From: Nemertoderma westbladi
Taxonomy: Eukaryota; Xenacoelomorpha; Nemertodermatida; Nemertodermatidae
DNA: 64,000 nt
NCBI GenBank assembly: GCA_032718475.1
Contig: JAUCBJ010000150.1
Coordinates: 62,001-126,000 of the forward strand
Direction: 5' to 3'
Position 1 is the stretch's first letter, and each line of letters opens with the position of its first letter. Below the pieces are notes generated by a model. That model did no database searches, was not told the origin of the DNA, and saw only the letters and a list, made by a program, of their open reading frames with translations. Positions 1-9,081 of this stretch are shown here, piece by piece. Made by a program: the position numbers and the translations under genes.

Positions 1-365
1 GTATTTGAGGAAATGGGTTAGATAGCTATCGAATGTTCACTCTTGGGAGTTAGTATATGCCGACCACTCTGTCCTACAGGTAACAGCCAAGATTGAGGAG
101 TCTTCGGTTGTCATCAGACAACAGGGTTGAATCAGACAACAGGGGTGCCGGTGGGCCTATGGCTAGGACCAATAACATATCGTCACGAAAGTTAAATTAA
201 TCCGAGCACAGACCACCCTTAACAATTTTAAACTAAAAAATAATGGAAGTTTGGAAATTTGTAATGCATCGGTGTGGAAAGTGTGCCATTTATGATTAGA
301 AACAATGTTTTTATCATGTACCCTGCAGTTTTACTGCATAATCCTACGGCCTATGTATACATATA
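1..365. other. Stretch without a recognised gene
   Basis: Mixed-composition DNA with no open frame of note and no repeat I recognise. It leads directly into a degenerate LINE fragment. Confidence 0.5.
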
Positions 366-745
366 GCCCCCCTCAATACAGAGCAGCAGTAGTACCAGTA
401 CTCCTCTATATGAGTCCAAGCTCGGCTTTAACTGAAGAGGACACAAAATCTCTGTATGGCACATTCTCAAGAATGCTACGTCGGGTTCACTCAGTTCAAG
501 TACAATCCACACATATCCAACCAGACACTATAGAACGCTGCAGGTGTCTCATTGGTTCTCCCGAGCTTGACACTTGAAGCCGCCTCCGATTTACAGGATA
601 TTGTTTTTTCCTTGAGGACCAGCCTGTACAGAATCTTAAATGAAACTGGCCTTGAAGATGCGGACAATCTCGCGAAAGGTATGGGGGATTGGGAGTTGTG
701 GCGGTGCAACTTTGATGATAAGCCGACATAGAATTCTTAATGAAC
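366..745 (+). pseudogene. Degenerate 3' fragment of the APE/RT LINE family
   Basis: Translated pieces such as AAVVPVLLYMSPSSALT and EDTKSLYGTF match the C-terminal region of the reverse transcriptase ORF seen intact at 49429-49926 (AAVVPVLLYGSPCWALT, EDTKSLDGTF). The order of blocks is kept, ending in a version of the DRELWRCNF motif near 690. The frame is broken and about 70 bp are missing near 637 compared with the other copies. This is the oldest-looking copy in the window. It encodes no functional protein and ends near the diverged LINE terminus at about 745-850. Confidence 0.8.
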
Positions 746-1078
746 GCTGCATTGGGCTTGCCAATTGTGGATTGCATGATGGTGACAAAATGTTTTTGTT
801 AAGTTGGCATAGCATCTCAATGTGCAGTTTCAATGCAGCAGGCCGATTATAGATAGATAGATGTACACTGTACAGTATACAAAGATATTGGTACTAAATT
901 CGCAAAATTCAGGTTTTGGTTGTATGACATTGATAGTAGGCTCATTCGATGGGCAATTAGTGGGTGTAGCCATGGTAACACCATCGAAACAATATTAGAA
1001 TGAATCTTGAGATATTTCACAAAAATGTGTATCCCTGTTCGAGTCAACATTAATCAGTTAATGAGATGTGCCATATAT
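746..1078. other. Left flank of the BEL/Pao insertion
   Basis: No gene seen. A short block near 1000-1030 (atcttgagatatttcaca) resembles one near 18270-18300 on the other side of the insertion, so both flanks carry copies of a small dispersed repeat. Before the insertion they would have lain a few hundred bases apart. Confidence 0.4.
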
Positions 1079-1083
1079 GTATT
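1079..1083. repeat. Target-site duplication, left copy (GTATT)
   Basis: The five bases GTATT immediately outside the TG end of the left LTR are repeated immediately outside the CA end of the right LTR at 18160-18164. A 5-bp duplication is usual for BEL/Pao integrases. Confidence 0.9.
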
Positions 1084-1823
1084 TGTTCGCGCTTTCAGAC
1101 CTTTGGCAGTTTAACCCGCCAAATTAAGATGTCTTCTAGATATTAAATCGCTTTTTAGCCTATGACAAGTATTTGATTCACTACACTAGTCGAAACCAAT
1201 CTGTGCGCGATCATTCACCCGCTGGATATTCCCGGGAGATTGGGTTCGACGGTTTAATTTTATTGCTATGTAAGCCTAATGTATTATTCGACTGACAGTA
1301 TTATATAATCTCTGACAATATTATTCACCTTCGGGAATATTAACAGTTCCTTTAGGACGTGGCGCTTTATCTATATAAACAGAGTTATTACTTAAACTAC
1401 TCACAACGATATGGCTTAATTATAATTCACATATATGGCGCATTCTTTAGGAAATGCTTCTTTAACAGACTCACTCGTACACAATGCTGCACAATACTGC
1501 ACACTAATCTGCCAATCTTCACTGATTTTAGTCACATATAAAAGGAACACAGACTGACTCATGTAGGGTCTATCAAATAACATTAGATTCACTTCAAACC
1601 ACTTTAACATAAGTCACAATCGTTATTGGTAACCTTTCTCTCTTACCTTCGGTATATCAAGAATATTGGGTGTCGGGGTTATTTCTCGTTATTCCAATAT
1701 AATAATTCATCAACAAATATAATGAATAACCGACAACAAATAGCAATATACAGTATTGATTGAGCAGGTAAATTTTAGCAGTTTCAGCAGTTATTAAAAG
1801 CCGTGTGGTACGGTGTGTCAAAT

Positions 1824-1891
1824 GCGGTGTGCATTAAAATGCGGTGTGCATTAAAATGCGGTGTGCATTAAAATGCGGTGTGCATTAAAAT
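1824..1891. repeat. 17-bp tandem repeat inside the LTR, four copies
   Basis: Four perfect copies of gcggtgtgcattaaaat. The same four are present in the other LTR at 17631-17698, so the array predates the last transposition. It lies in the part of the LTR where promoter or polyadenylation signals would be expected, but no role is shown. Confidence 0.9.
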
Positions 1892-2290
1892 GCGTTAAAG
1901 GATATATGTCCTTATAATTAAACCTACTAGTGTTGAGCTAAAAAGCAGAAAACATAAAACACTACAAAGCCGTTCTTTCGTGGCTTTTAAAAACTCGTGA
2001 CTACTGCTCTATACGAGGATACCAACTACCCTTATTCCACGAAGCTCCCGTTCAACACAGAGAAAGAGCAGTGAGATAGGAAAATTTCAGTTCAGTAGCT
2101 CTGTGATAGGTCAAAATCAAGGCTAACTCAAATTCTATTGGGAGATACAAAAACAAGGCTATGACGCAACCTTTCTAGGCTGGTTGGCCGATTAAACAGA
2201 GCCCAGATACCTGCGTACAGCAAATCAGCCAATAAGCTGGTAGCTTGCACTATTTTAACTATAGATCCCCTTTAGAGTATTCTAGCGACC

Positions 2291-2312
2291 GGGGGGGGGG
2301 GGGGGGGGGGGG
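2291..2312. repeat. Homopolymer G run in the 3' LTR
   Basis: 22 G here, against 13 at the same point of the other LTR. It is the only length difference between the LTRs, and is either replication slippage or a base-calling limit of the assembly. Confidence 0.85.
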
Positions 2313-2361
2313 AACTGGCCAACAAGGCAAACGAATCAGTTATCCCACAAAAGCTTTTACA

Positions 2362-2380
2362 CCGCTCCCAGAAAATGGGA
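2362..2380 (-). other. Possible polypurine tract
   Basis: On the minus strand, the bases just before the 3' LTR read tctgggagcgg. The G/A-rich stretch gggagcgg abuts the LTR start, the expected place of the plus-strand primer. It is short and impure, so this is only a positional guess. Confidence 0.3.
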
Positions 2381-2439
2381 TTTAAGTCTATAAAATATAC
2401 AAAATCACAGTTTCTAAAATATAAAAATACTCTAAACAG

Positions 2440-4701
2440 TTAGTCTTTCTTGCGCGGACGGCGTTTACGCAGTTTTTTAAAGCTAGCAAGAGTCATTTTC
2501 TCTTTGGGGCGAGCCACTTTACGAGGAGGGCTGTAGCTCCTAGGCGAAGGGTGCAATATAATTGCATCAGAAGGTGCAGGGTTACGATCGGTATATCCGC
2601 CGGTCGAAGTACCTGGTTGATTAATATCAACCTCAGTGGAGTGAGGTCTAACGGCCTTTAGAGCGCGTCTTAGGACAGCAGCTCCTACGGGTCCTTGTCG
2701 GGTCGTCTGGACACTAGCGGTGGGTGGACCGTGAGTGGTGAGGAACTTTCTCGGTTTAATGGTTCTCTCCAGCTCGCGTTCTCGGGTTCGATATTCATAT
2801 GGGCGCCGAGATACTTCCTGGAGTTCAGGATGCGAGTTCACGAAAATGTCGCCATACTCAGGGTCCTGACGGATAAAATTGATCAGGTGATATGTGGTTA
2901 TATCATTGGGGTTAACGTTTCTAAGGTATTTCCTAACAAACTTGGTGGAAATACACTCACCAACACGCTTTATTAACTCGTAACTTGGTACGCGTGTTTT
3001 CTGTTCAATCGACGCGAATAGGTAAGGATGGAACGCGTAAACTCCCTCGTAAGCTCGTCCAGGGTAATAGCGATGTCTGGATTCGCAATGTAAATCTGCG
3101 TTCGCTTCCCAAGCTCGGATGTATCGCAGGGTGATCATCTCGTCTACGCTCTCTAAATCGCGATTAAAGGGACAATTGTAACTTTCGTGTCCTTTAAGTT
3201 GGCAGTAATGACATTGAGTCATAAATTGTGGGCAGACGGCAAATATATGAGAGTTATTAAGCCGGCAATAAGCACAATATATTTCCATCATCGGTTGTTC
3301 GAGGAAATAGGAACAAGGTACGCTCGAGTCTAGAGGAGTGAAGTGGTCTCTCGATGCGCATAATCGACAACATTTTCGGGAAACGTAGTTGGCGTGTCGA
3401 TAATCGTACGCTGTGAGACGCTGTGGACCTTGATACCACTCTATGACATAATCATTGTCACTGCTCCGAGAAGCCGTAGGTTGAATCGCTTCTGATTCCA
3501 AGCATACTGGTTCATCCTCCAGCTGCATAGACGAAGTGGGTGCGTCGGTTTCCGTAAGTGAACCCACTGTCTGTATTTCCACGACAGAATAACCTGTAGA
3601 TATTCGGGGTCTTTGTATAACGGATGAATGTAGGTTCTGTATACAAACGTCTTGAAAGACGGCAAATCCAGCGCTACTCAGTTTCTCCGCAGCTGAGTCT
3701 CTAAGACTGAGCTTGGTCAGTGCGCGGTCCTTGAACTGACTATCGACGTTACGGAACGGAGTCAGAAAGCGCCGGAAACATTCGAAACGTATGAACTTAT
3801 TGTGTTCGTCTAACTTGGCGAGTTTAGTTCCAAGTATTAACGGGTGAGTGCGTATGGTACGACTGCACACATCGGCTAGCCAACCGGCAAGTGCTGCGTT
3901 TTCAAAGATCGTGTATATAGCTAAGGAAGGGCGAAGGGGAACACTCATAAAGCTATATACGGCACCAGGCGCAGTTAATGGTCCATCAAAATATAAACGA
4001 GAGTAATGATCTCCATATACTTGCTGGTAATTTATAGGATTTCCAACTTTGAAATTCCAACCATATTCTTGAAAGGCAAGATGTCCGATGGACGTCCGTT
4101 GTACTTTAGTAATGTCGCTGGGTGTATTGGCATACATAGTGCGAAAGAAACCTCGGCCTTCGGCCCAAGGAGCAATCAGCTGAGTATCAACGAAAGGGTA
4201 TGGAATGTTCTCCATATTCCGGAAGTCGTTTTGGAGATCTCCATAAACAGCTGAGCCGATTTTTAGAATTCTTTCGTTAAACAACATTGCGAGTACAGGT
4301 TGGGGTAACATTGATCCATCGATACCCATGGCCGGTTTGCGTTCGGTGTCGGTGACGTAACGCTGCGCGAGTTCGAATTGTCCATGTCGAAGTTTCTTTT
4401 GTATCTCCGTAAGAGTTTCAAAAGAATAATCAATCACGTCAGAACACGCTCGAGTGAATACGTGGGTAGAACCAGCGAGTCCTCGTATATGTATCATTCG
4501 CGTAGTTCCTAGTTCTCCCACCGGAACGCTACCTTCGTTGTCGTAAGTAACAACGCCATACATCTCGATAACGTTAAGAGTCTCGTTCCATTCTTTAGTG
4601 GCGTTTTCTAGAGTCATTCCCACTGGATGCCACAAAGTAGCGCACTCGTTAGCATTGGGTAAATCTCCATACTTTAAGCATTGTGTAGTATAGGTTTCCA
4701 C
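2440..4701 (-). CDS. Accessory zinc-knuckle protein in the env position of the BEL/Pao element
   Basis: A 753-codon open frame downstream of integrase and just inside the 3' LTR, where some BEL elements carry env. I do not recognise the family. It has no signal peptide and no clear membrane segment, so it does not look like an envelope protein. Residues 445-510 are Cys/His-rich with two retroviral-type knuckles: C476-X2-C-X5-H-X4-C490 and C497-X2-C-X4-H-X4-C510 (CHYCQLKGHESYNC). Cys pairs at 445/448 and a Cys at 463 lie just before. The last 120 residues are rich in Arg, Lys and Pro and end RRPRKKD, consistent with nucleic-acid binding. No ATG opens the frame: its first usable codon is GTG at 4701, and a stop lies at 4720-4722. 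The frame therefore probably continues the 97-codon frame at 4967-4674 after a -1 shift, or starts at an inner Met. Function unknown. Confidence 0.75.
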   Translation of the reverse strand: METYTTQCLKYGDLPNANECATLWHPVGMTLENATKEWNETLNVIEMYGVVTYDNEGSVPVGELGTTRMIHIRGLAGSTHVFTRACSDVIDYSFETLTEIQKKLRHGQFELAQRYVTDTERKPAMGIDGSMLPQPVLAMLFNERILKIGSAVYGDLQNDFRNMENIPYPFVDTQLIAPWAEGRGFFRTMYANTPSDITKVQRTSIGHLAFQEYGWNFKVGNPINYQQVYGDHYSRLYFDGPLTAPGAVYSFMSVPLRPSLAIYTIFENAALAGWLADVCSRTIRTHPLILGTKLAKLDEHNKFIRFECFRRFLTPFRNVDSQFKDRALTKLSLRDSAAEKLSSAGFAVFQDVCIQNLHSSVIQRPRISTGYSVVEIQTVGSLTETDAPTSSMQLEDEPVCLESEAIQPTASRSSDNDYVIEWYQGPQRLTAYDYRHANYVSRKCCRLCASRDHFTPLDSSVPCSYFLEQPMMEIYCAYCRLNNSHIFAVCPQFMTQCHYCQLKGHESYNCPFNRDLESVDEMITLRYIRAWEANADLHCESRHRYYPGRAYEGVYAFHPYLFASIEQKTRVPSYELIKRVGECISTKFVRKYLRNVNPNDITTYHLINFIRQDPEYGDIFVNSHPELQEVSRRPYEYRTRERELERTIKPRKFLTTHGPPTASVQTTRQGPVGAAVLRRALKAVRPHSTEVDINQPGTSTGGYTDRNPAPSDAIILHPSPRSYSPPRKVARPKEKMTLASFKKLRKRRPRKKD

Positions 4702-4967
4702 ATCTCCATATCGTGTAAATCAATAGGGTGACCAGTAGTCAAGAAGTCCATATACGTACCATTACGATGCGTATAGCGAGCCGTGAACTTTCTATAGTCC
4801 AATTCACGCGTAAGTTGCTCCTGGGACATTGGTGGTTCGATATAACGACCATCGTCCTCCGTAGTAGTTGGATCAGCGTCGCCGCGTATCAAGCTATCGA
4901 CAAACGCTTGTAAAGGTAGAGTATATCTCTCCCTGATACCAAGATCATCTTCTATTAATTCAGTCAT
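4674..4967 (-). CDS. Short upstream frame of the accessory protein
   Basis: 97 codons beginning with a good ATG (MTELIEDDLGIRERYTLP) and ending inside the next frame. It lies -1 relative to the 2440-4701 frame and the two overlap for about 46 bp (4719-4674). The sequence is acidic and hydrophilic with no recognised domain. The simplest reading is that this is the N-terminus of the same protein, separated by a one-base change or by frameshifting. No classical slippery heptamer is evident in the overlap. A separate small protein is also possible. Confidence 0.55.
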   Translation of the reverse strand: MTELIEDDLGIRERYTLPLQAFVDSLIRGDADPTTTEDDGRYIEPPMSQEQLTRELDYRKFTARYTHRNGTYMDFLTTGHPIDLHDMEMWKPILHNA

Positions 4968-6618
4968 ATCTGCTATACAAGTTCACCAATATTATAATGA
5001 GTTTATATATCGTTAGGCGAGCGGGCGTCGCTGCCTATTTCTCCCTTGCCCCCGGACAGTAGGAGATTCTCAGCGCCGATGTACCGCTGTAGCTGTACTT
5101 TCGCCAACGACGTAGCTGTACAACGACAACGATAACCGGCACAAGTCACTCCACTGTCCGTCCCAAAGGCTTAGATGTACTTCAGGTATTCCTTGGAGAG
5201 TTAGGTTATTTTTACGATTGCGACTAGCTACTGTAAACACACTTTAGCAGTAACATTCACCTATAAACTCACAAATACCACACAACTGGTCACAACTACG
5301 CACATTCGGGCCATTTGTCCGTTAGTCAATGCCTTCCAGAATGTCACTGTATTATTATGTATCCTTGGATACTAGTAGTGCGCTATTTATTCCCTATGCT
5401 ATTCAATGGGACAAGCTTTCTATTGTTCGTTTAACTCAATTCTAATTCTAGCGTAGTTGTTGCTATGGTGACATTATGCAAAGCTAGCGGTAGAATTAGG
5501 GTAATTCCAATGCATACAGATCTGGGATGTTATTTAATAGTAATTCTTTAATAGTCAATGTCCTGTTTTATACATGACTTTATGAATTTTATCGGCTATT
5601 GACTATGTTTGGGAGACTTTCGCACACTCATATGCATAATAAGATAAATCTCCGCTCCCTTGATCTATTAATTAATGGAATTTTGGGAATGTTATAAATC
5701 GCGTAAAATGGCAATTTATTAAATTCATTAAAAGACATGAATTTAAATTTATTCCCTGAAATTTTATTATTTGATAATTAAATGGGCATATTTTGATTCT
5801 AGAACATGTCTAGGGACACAAGATCCTTAATTCTAAGAAAATTGTCTCTTTAAGAATATCGGTAAATGCTACGATATCTTAATTGACTAGAATTGTTGAA
5901 GGATCTGAATTTTACAGATTTTGACTTATTTGATTTGTAAATATTAACTAATTAATATTTGAGATGGGCACCGATTTATTCCAGAACTTGTCTGGGGACG
6001 TTAACCACTGATTCTATAATTTGTCTTTCAAGTATATCGGTGGGTGCCACGATATCTTAATCGACTAGAATTACAGATGGTCAAAGGGTTTAACAGATTT
6101 ATTTTGCATTACACGCTACTGTTAAAGGGACATCACGCTACTATATGTATTATTTAATATACGGTATGAGAGCAATATCGCACGAAGCAATGTCAGTGTG
6201 AAGAGGCAAGTCGTTTCCAAGGTCTACCCAGAGCTTGGTTTAGCCGAGACACGAGGATCTGAACTTTGCATTCCTAATACTCTGCCTACCAATAATACTT
6301 AAATATAGTAGTGGCTTTATTGTACTTTAATAAGTACGGACATTTCATCTTACTGTAGTTACGTATTTATAATATAATACGGACAGTAAGGAAAGAGAAA
6401 AAATAATTATTTCTTCGCCGTCTCACTAAATATAATATAAGTAATTACGTACGTAATAAACACGAATATATTGCACTATTCTACAAAATAATCGCTAAAT
6501 AATATTCTACTAAATTAAATAAAACGATTATAATAAAATTACATAGTAATACATACATAAATATAAAAATAATAATATAATATAAAATAATCGAGTCACA
6601 CGCCCACTCCGAACGATA
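4968..6618 (-). other. Spacer between integrase and the accessory gene
   Basis: 1.65 kb, AT-rich, no open frame that looks coding. It could hold a splice acceptor or promoter for the accessory gene, but none can be identified by eye. It includes a diverged tandem duplication at about 5785-6147. Confidence 0.6.
5785..6147. repeat. Diverged tandem duplication, period about 181 bp
   Basis: The blocks starting at 5785 and 5966 share several words in order (gggca, agaac.tgtct.gggac, tatcggt...tgc.acgatatctta, gactagaatt). They look like an old duplication within the element's spacer. Confidence 0.6.
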
Positions 6619-9081
6619 TTAAGTTGGGGAGTCCCTAGATGTCGGTTGGATTAGGGAAGTGGCCGTGGGAAGAGTTTCTTGCCTTCCATAGTTTCCGGAG
6701 AGCTCTCTGTCTCTTTCCAGTAAACATAAACGACCCACTGGGCGATTGAGCTGTTGAGTCTCAAAGACTATCCCTGGTTTCTTAAAGTTCCGCCGCATGA
6801 CGACGAGCTCTAGTGATCGCACCAAACCATCGCTTGAGATATAAGTCTCGATGGTACGTCCGGTTTGCCATCGCTTACGTGGGAGATCGGGGTCCACAAT
6901 AAGCACCATGTCTCCAGCGCTGACGTTTTCTTGCTGCGCAAACCACTTAGTTCGAAGTTGTAGAGTGGGCAGGTAATGTTTCTCGAAATGGTCAGCGAAA
7001 CGACGGGATAGCAACTGCATAAGTTGCCAGGTTCGACGGCAGTACTCGTCTCCGTCTGTGATCTCCGATCGCGGGAGCATGGCTACGGGTTTCTTCAGTA
7101 GAAAGTGCGCGGGTGTTAGCGCTTCCAGGGAATCAGGATTTGAAGAGACTGGCATAAGCGGTCTTTCGTTGAGATAGGCGGCGATTTCCTCCATTAACGT
7201 CCGCAATAGTTCGTCGGTGAGATAAGCGCGACAAGGTACAATAAAGTGGAACGCAGTCTTCACGCTCCTAATCAATCTCTCCCAACTTCCTCCCCACCAA
7301 GGGGCGTCGGCGGCGTTGAAGGTCCAGCTAGACGCTGTTATCCTTAGCTGATCGTCCACCTGTCTTTTGTTCCAGTCCTTTACGTAAGCTTGAATTTCGT
7401 TGTTGGCGCCAATGAAGTTCGTTCCCTTATCCGATCTCATCGTGTTACTGGTTCCGAAGCGAGCGATCTGTCGTCGTAAACTCAACACGAAGCTGTTGGT
7501 GGATAGATCGTTTACCATATCGAGATGAATGGCTCTACAAGTCATACAAACGAAGATGACACACCATCTCTTGACTATAGTCCGGGCACGATATACTTCA
7601 ATAGGGCCAAATAAATCCACACCGGTATTAGTAAAGGGTGGTTCATAGAAGCTTACTCTTTCCCTAGGTAATTCTGCCTCTCGCTGTGTCAAAGGCCTAC
7701 TGAATGCTTTCCTACAGGGTATGCAGTTCCTAAGAACTTGGTTCAGAGCCCTACGGGGTTTATAAAAATAGTAGCGAGTTCGAATTTCGCTCAGAACTCG
7801 TTCTCTACCAGCATGGTACAGTTTGCTATGAACATCTACAATCATCTTGATTTGTATGTCAAGATTTCTAATGAGGATGGGAAACTTAGTGTCAAAGGAT
7901 AATGGAGCGTTAGTCAGTCTACCTCCAACACGTATTAACCCATCTATCATGGTACTAGAGAAGCGATCCCTTAAGCGCATCTGTGGATTTCTTAACAACA
8001 GGAAATACTTATCGGAATCCTCATAACATTGTAGAAGTCTCAGCATCTGTTTGTTGGTTTCATCATGCTCCTGGTAGCTGATCTTCTCCTTTAGAAACCT
8101 GTCGGATACCTTGTATTGTGGAAGATCTTTAACAACATGGACTCGTGCAGATGTTGATGGAGCCTCATCACTATGAGTCTTTGTCCCGGAGTAACGATGA
8201 TGAAAACATCGTTTCAAATAGGTGACAGCTTTACAGAGTCGATTCCAGGAACTGTAGTGACGTATCGCTCTCTGCAAGAGAGGTGAGAGTCCTTGCGCGA
8301 CATCTGGTATTCCAGATTTCCAATCCTTGTCACGGATTTCCAAGACTTCTTTCGTAGTGGCGGTGGGTTTCTGATCCAAAGCATCCTCTCCGGAAGTAAA
8401 TAATACAGATAGATCAACCGCAGGTTTAAACAACTTCGATTTACTCGCTCGAGTTTTGGGTTTAACTTTCTCCGCTCCCTTGGCCTGTCTGATCTCTGCT
8501 GTTGTGAGATGGGGAGGCCATTCTTCTTCTTCTCTGTAGAGAAAGTCGGGTCCTCCTAACCATTCGGGAGTATTTACCAATTCCTTTGGAGTCGCTCCTC
8601 GGGACGCGATGTCTGCTGGATTAATCGTTCCGGGGCAATGTCTCCATTGGTCCATCGTCGTGCGACTAAGTATGATGGCTACCCTGTTGGTAACGAAGAC
8701 GCTGAACTGACAGACTTCATTGGTTATATACTCTAACACGAGTAAAGCGTCGGTCCAATAGACAGTTTTCTCTAATGTATAGTCAATCTGTTCGGTTACA
8801 TTCCGGCCGATGGCTGTAGCGTATAGAGCCGCTTTTAACTCCGCTCGAGGAACTTTCAACTTGTTGTTGATTAATGCCTTAGAAGTAACCAAGGCGACTT
8901 TGATTCCATCCGGAGTTTCCACTCGTAGGTAGGCTACTATACCGATTCCCATATCGCTGGCGTCTCCAAACACATGGAGTTGATAGGAATACGTAGGGAG
9001 AACATGACCAAAATATGAACGGGAAATTATAAAATCCTCGATGTCTGGCAGAGAATCTTCCCATTTCATCCACTGCTTCAA
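6619..9081 (-). CDS. pol: BEL/Pao pol, RNase H and integrase part
   Basis: 820 codons. Residues 35-125 are a Pao-type RNase H (GDASDMGIG, PRAELKAAL, YWTDALLVLEYI), the domain that removes RNA from the cDNA hybrid. Residues 418-456 form the integrase H2C2 zinc-binding module (H418, H423, C453, C456). The catalytic core carries Asp489 (TGVDLFGP), Asp551 (RSDKGTNF) and Glu601 (GSWERLIRSVK), the triad that joins cDNA ends to host DNA. A DUF5641-like tail follows at about 705-800 (KWFAQQENVSAGDMVLIVD). The frame opens with TTG and overlaps the preceding frame. Sequence before the TTG, in the same frame and back to 9117, still reads like Pao polyprotein, so this is the continuation of pol, not an independent gene. 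Confidence 0.93.
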   Translation of the reverse strand: MKQWMKWEDSLPDIEDFIISRSYFGHVLPTYSYQLHVFGDASDMGIGIVAYLRVETPDGIKVALVTSKALINNKLKVPRAELKAALYATAIGRNVTEQIDYTLEKTVYWTDALLVLEYITNEVCQFSVFVTNRVAIILSRTTMDQWRHCPGTINPADIASRGATPKELVNTPEWLGGPDFLYREEEEWPPHLTTAEIRQAKGAEKVKPKTRASKSKLFKPAVDLSVLFTSGEDALDQKPTATTKEVLEIRDKDWKSGIPDVAQGLSPLLQRAIRHYSSWNRLCKAVTYLKRCFHHRYSGTKTHSDEAPSTSARVHVVKDLPQYKVSDRFLKEKISYQEHDETNKQMLRLLQCYEDSDKYFLLLRNPQMRLRDRFSSTMIDGLIRVGGRLTNAPLSFDTKFPILIRNLDIQIKMIVDVHSKLYHAGRERVLSEIRTRYYFYKPRRALNQVLRNCIPCRKAFSRPLTQREAELPRERVSFYEPPFTNTGVDLFGPIEVYRARTIVKRWCVIFVCMTCRAIHLDMVNDLSTNSFVLSLRRQIARFGTSNTMRSDKGTNFIGANNEIQAYVKDWNKRQVDDQLRITASSWTFNAADAPWWGGSWERLIRSVKTAFHFIVPCRAYLTDELLRTLMEEIAAYLNERPLMPVSSNPDSLEALTPAHFLLKKPVAMLPRSEITDGDEYCRRTWQLMQLLSRRFADHFEKHYLPTLQLRTKWFAQQENVSAGDMVLIVDPDLPRKRWQTGRTIETYISSDGLVRSLELVVMRRNFKKPGIVFETQQLNRPVGRLCLLERDRELSGNYGRQETLPTATSLIQPTSRDSPT

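Larger units (their letters stand above)
1084..2361 (-). repeat. 3' LTR of the BEL/Pao element (left in window)
   Basis: 1,278 bp, TG...CA, matching 16891-18159 at a constant offset of 15,807. Differences seen by eye are T/G at 1389 versus 17196, T/G at 1988 versus 17795, and the G-run (22 versus 13). It contains four copies of a 17-bp tandem unit at 1824-1891. Short open frames within it occur identically in both LTRs and are not credible genes. Confidence 0.95.

Noticed and set aside
1359-1610. Small frames on both strands inside the LTRs (also at 17166-17417)
   Set aside because: Identical in both LTRs only because the LTRs are identical. No start context or domain.
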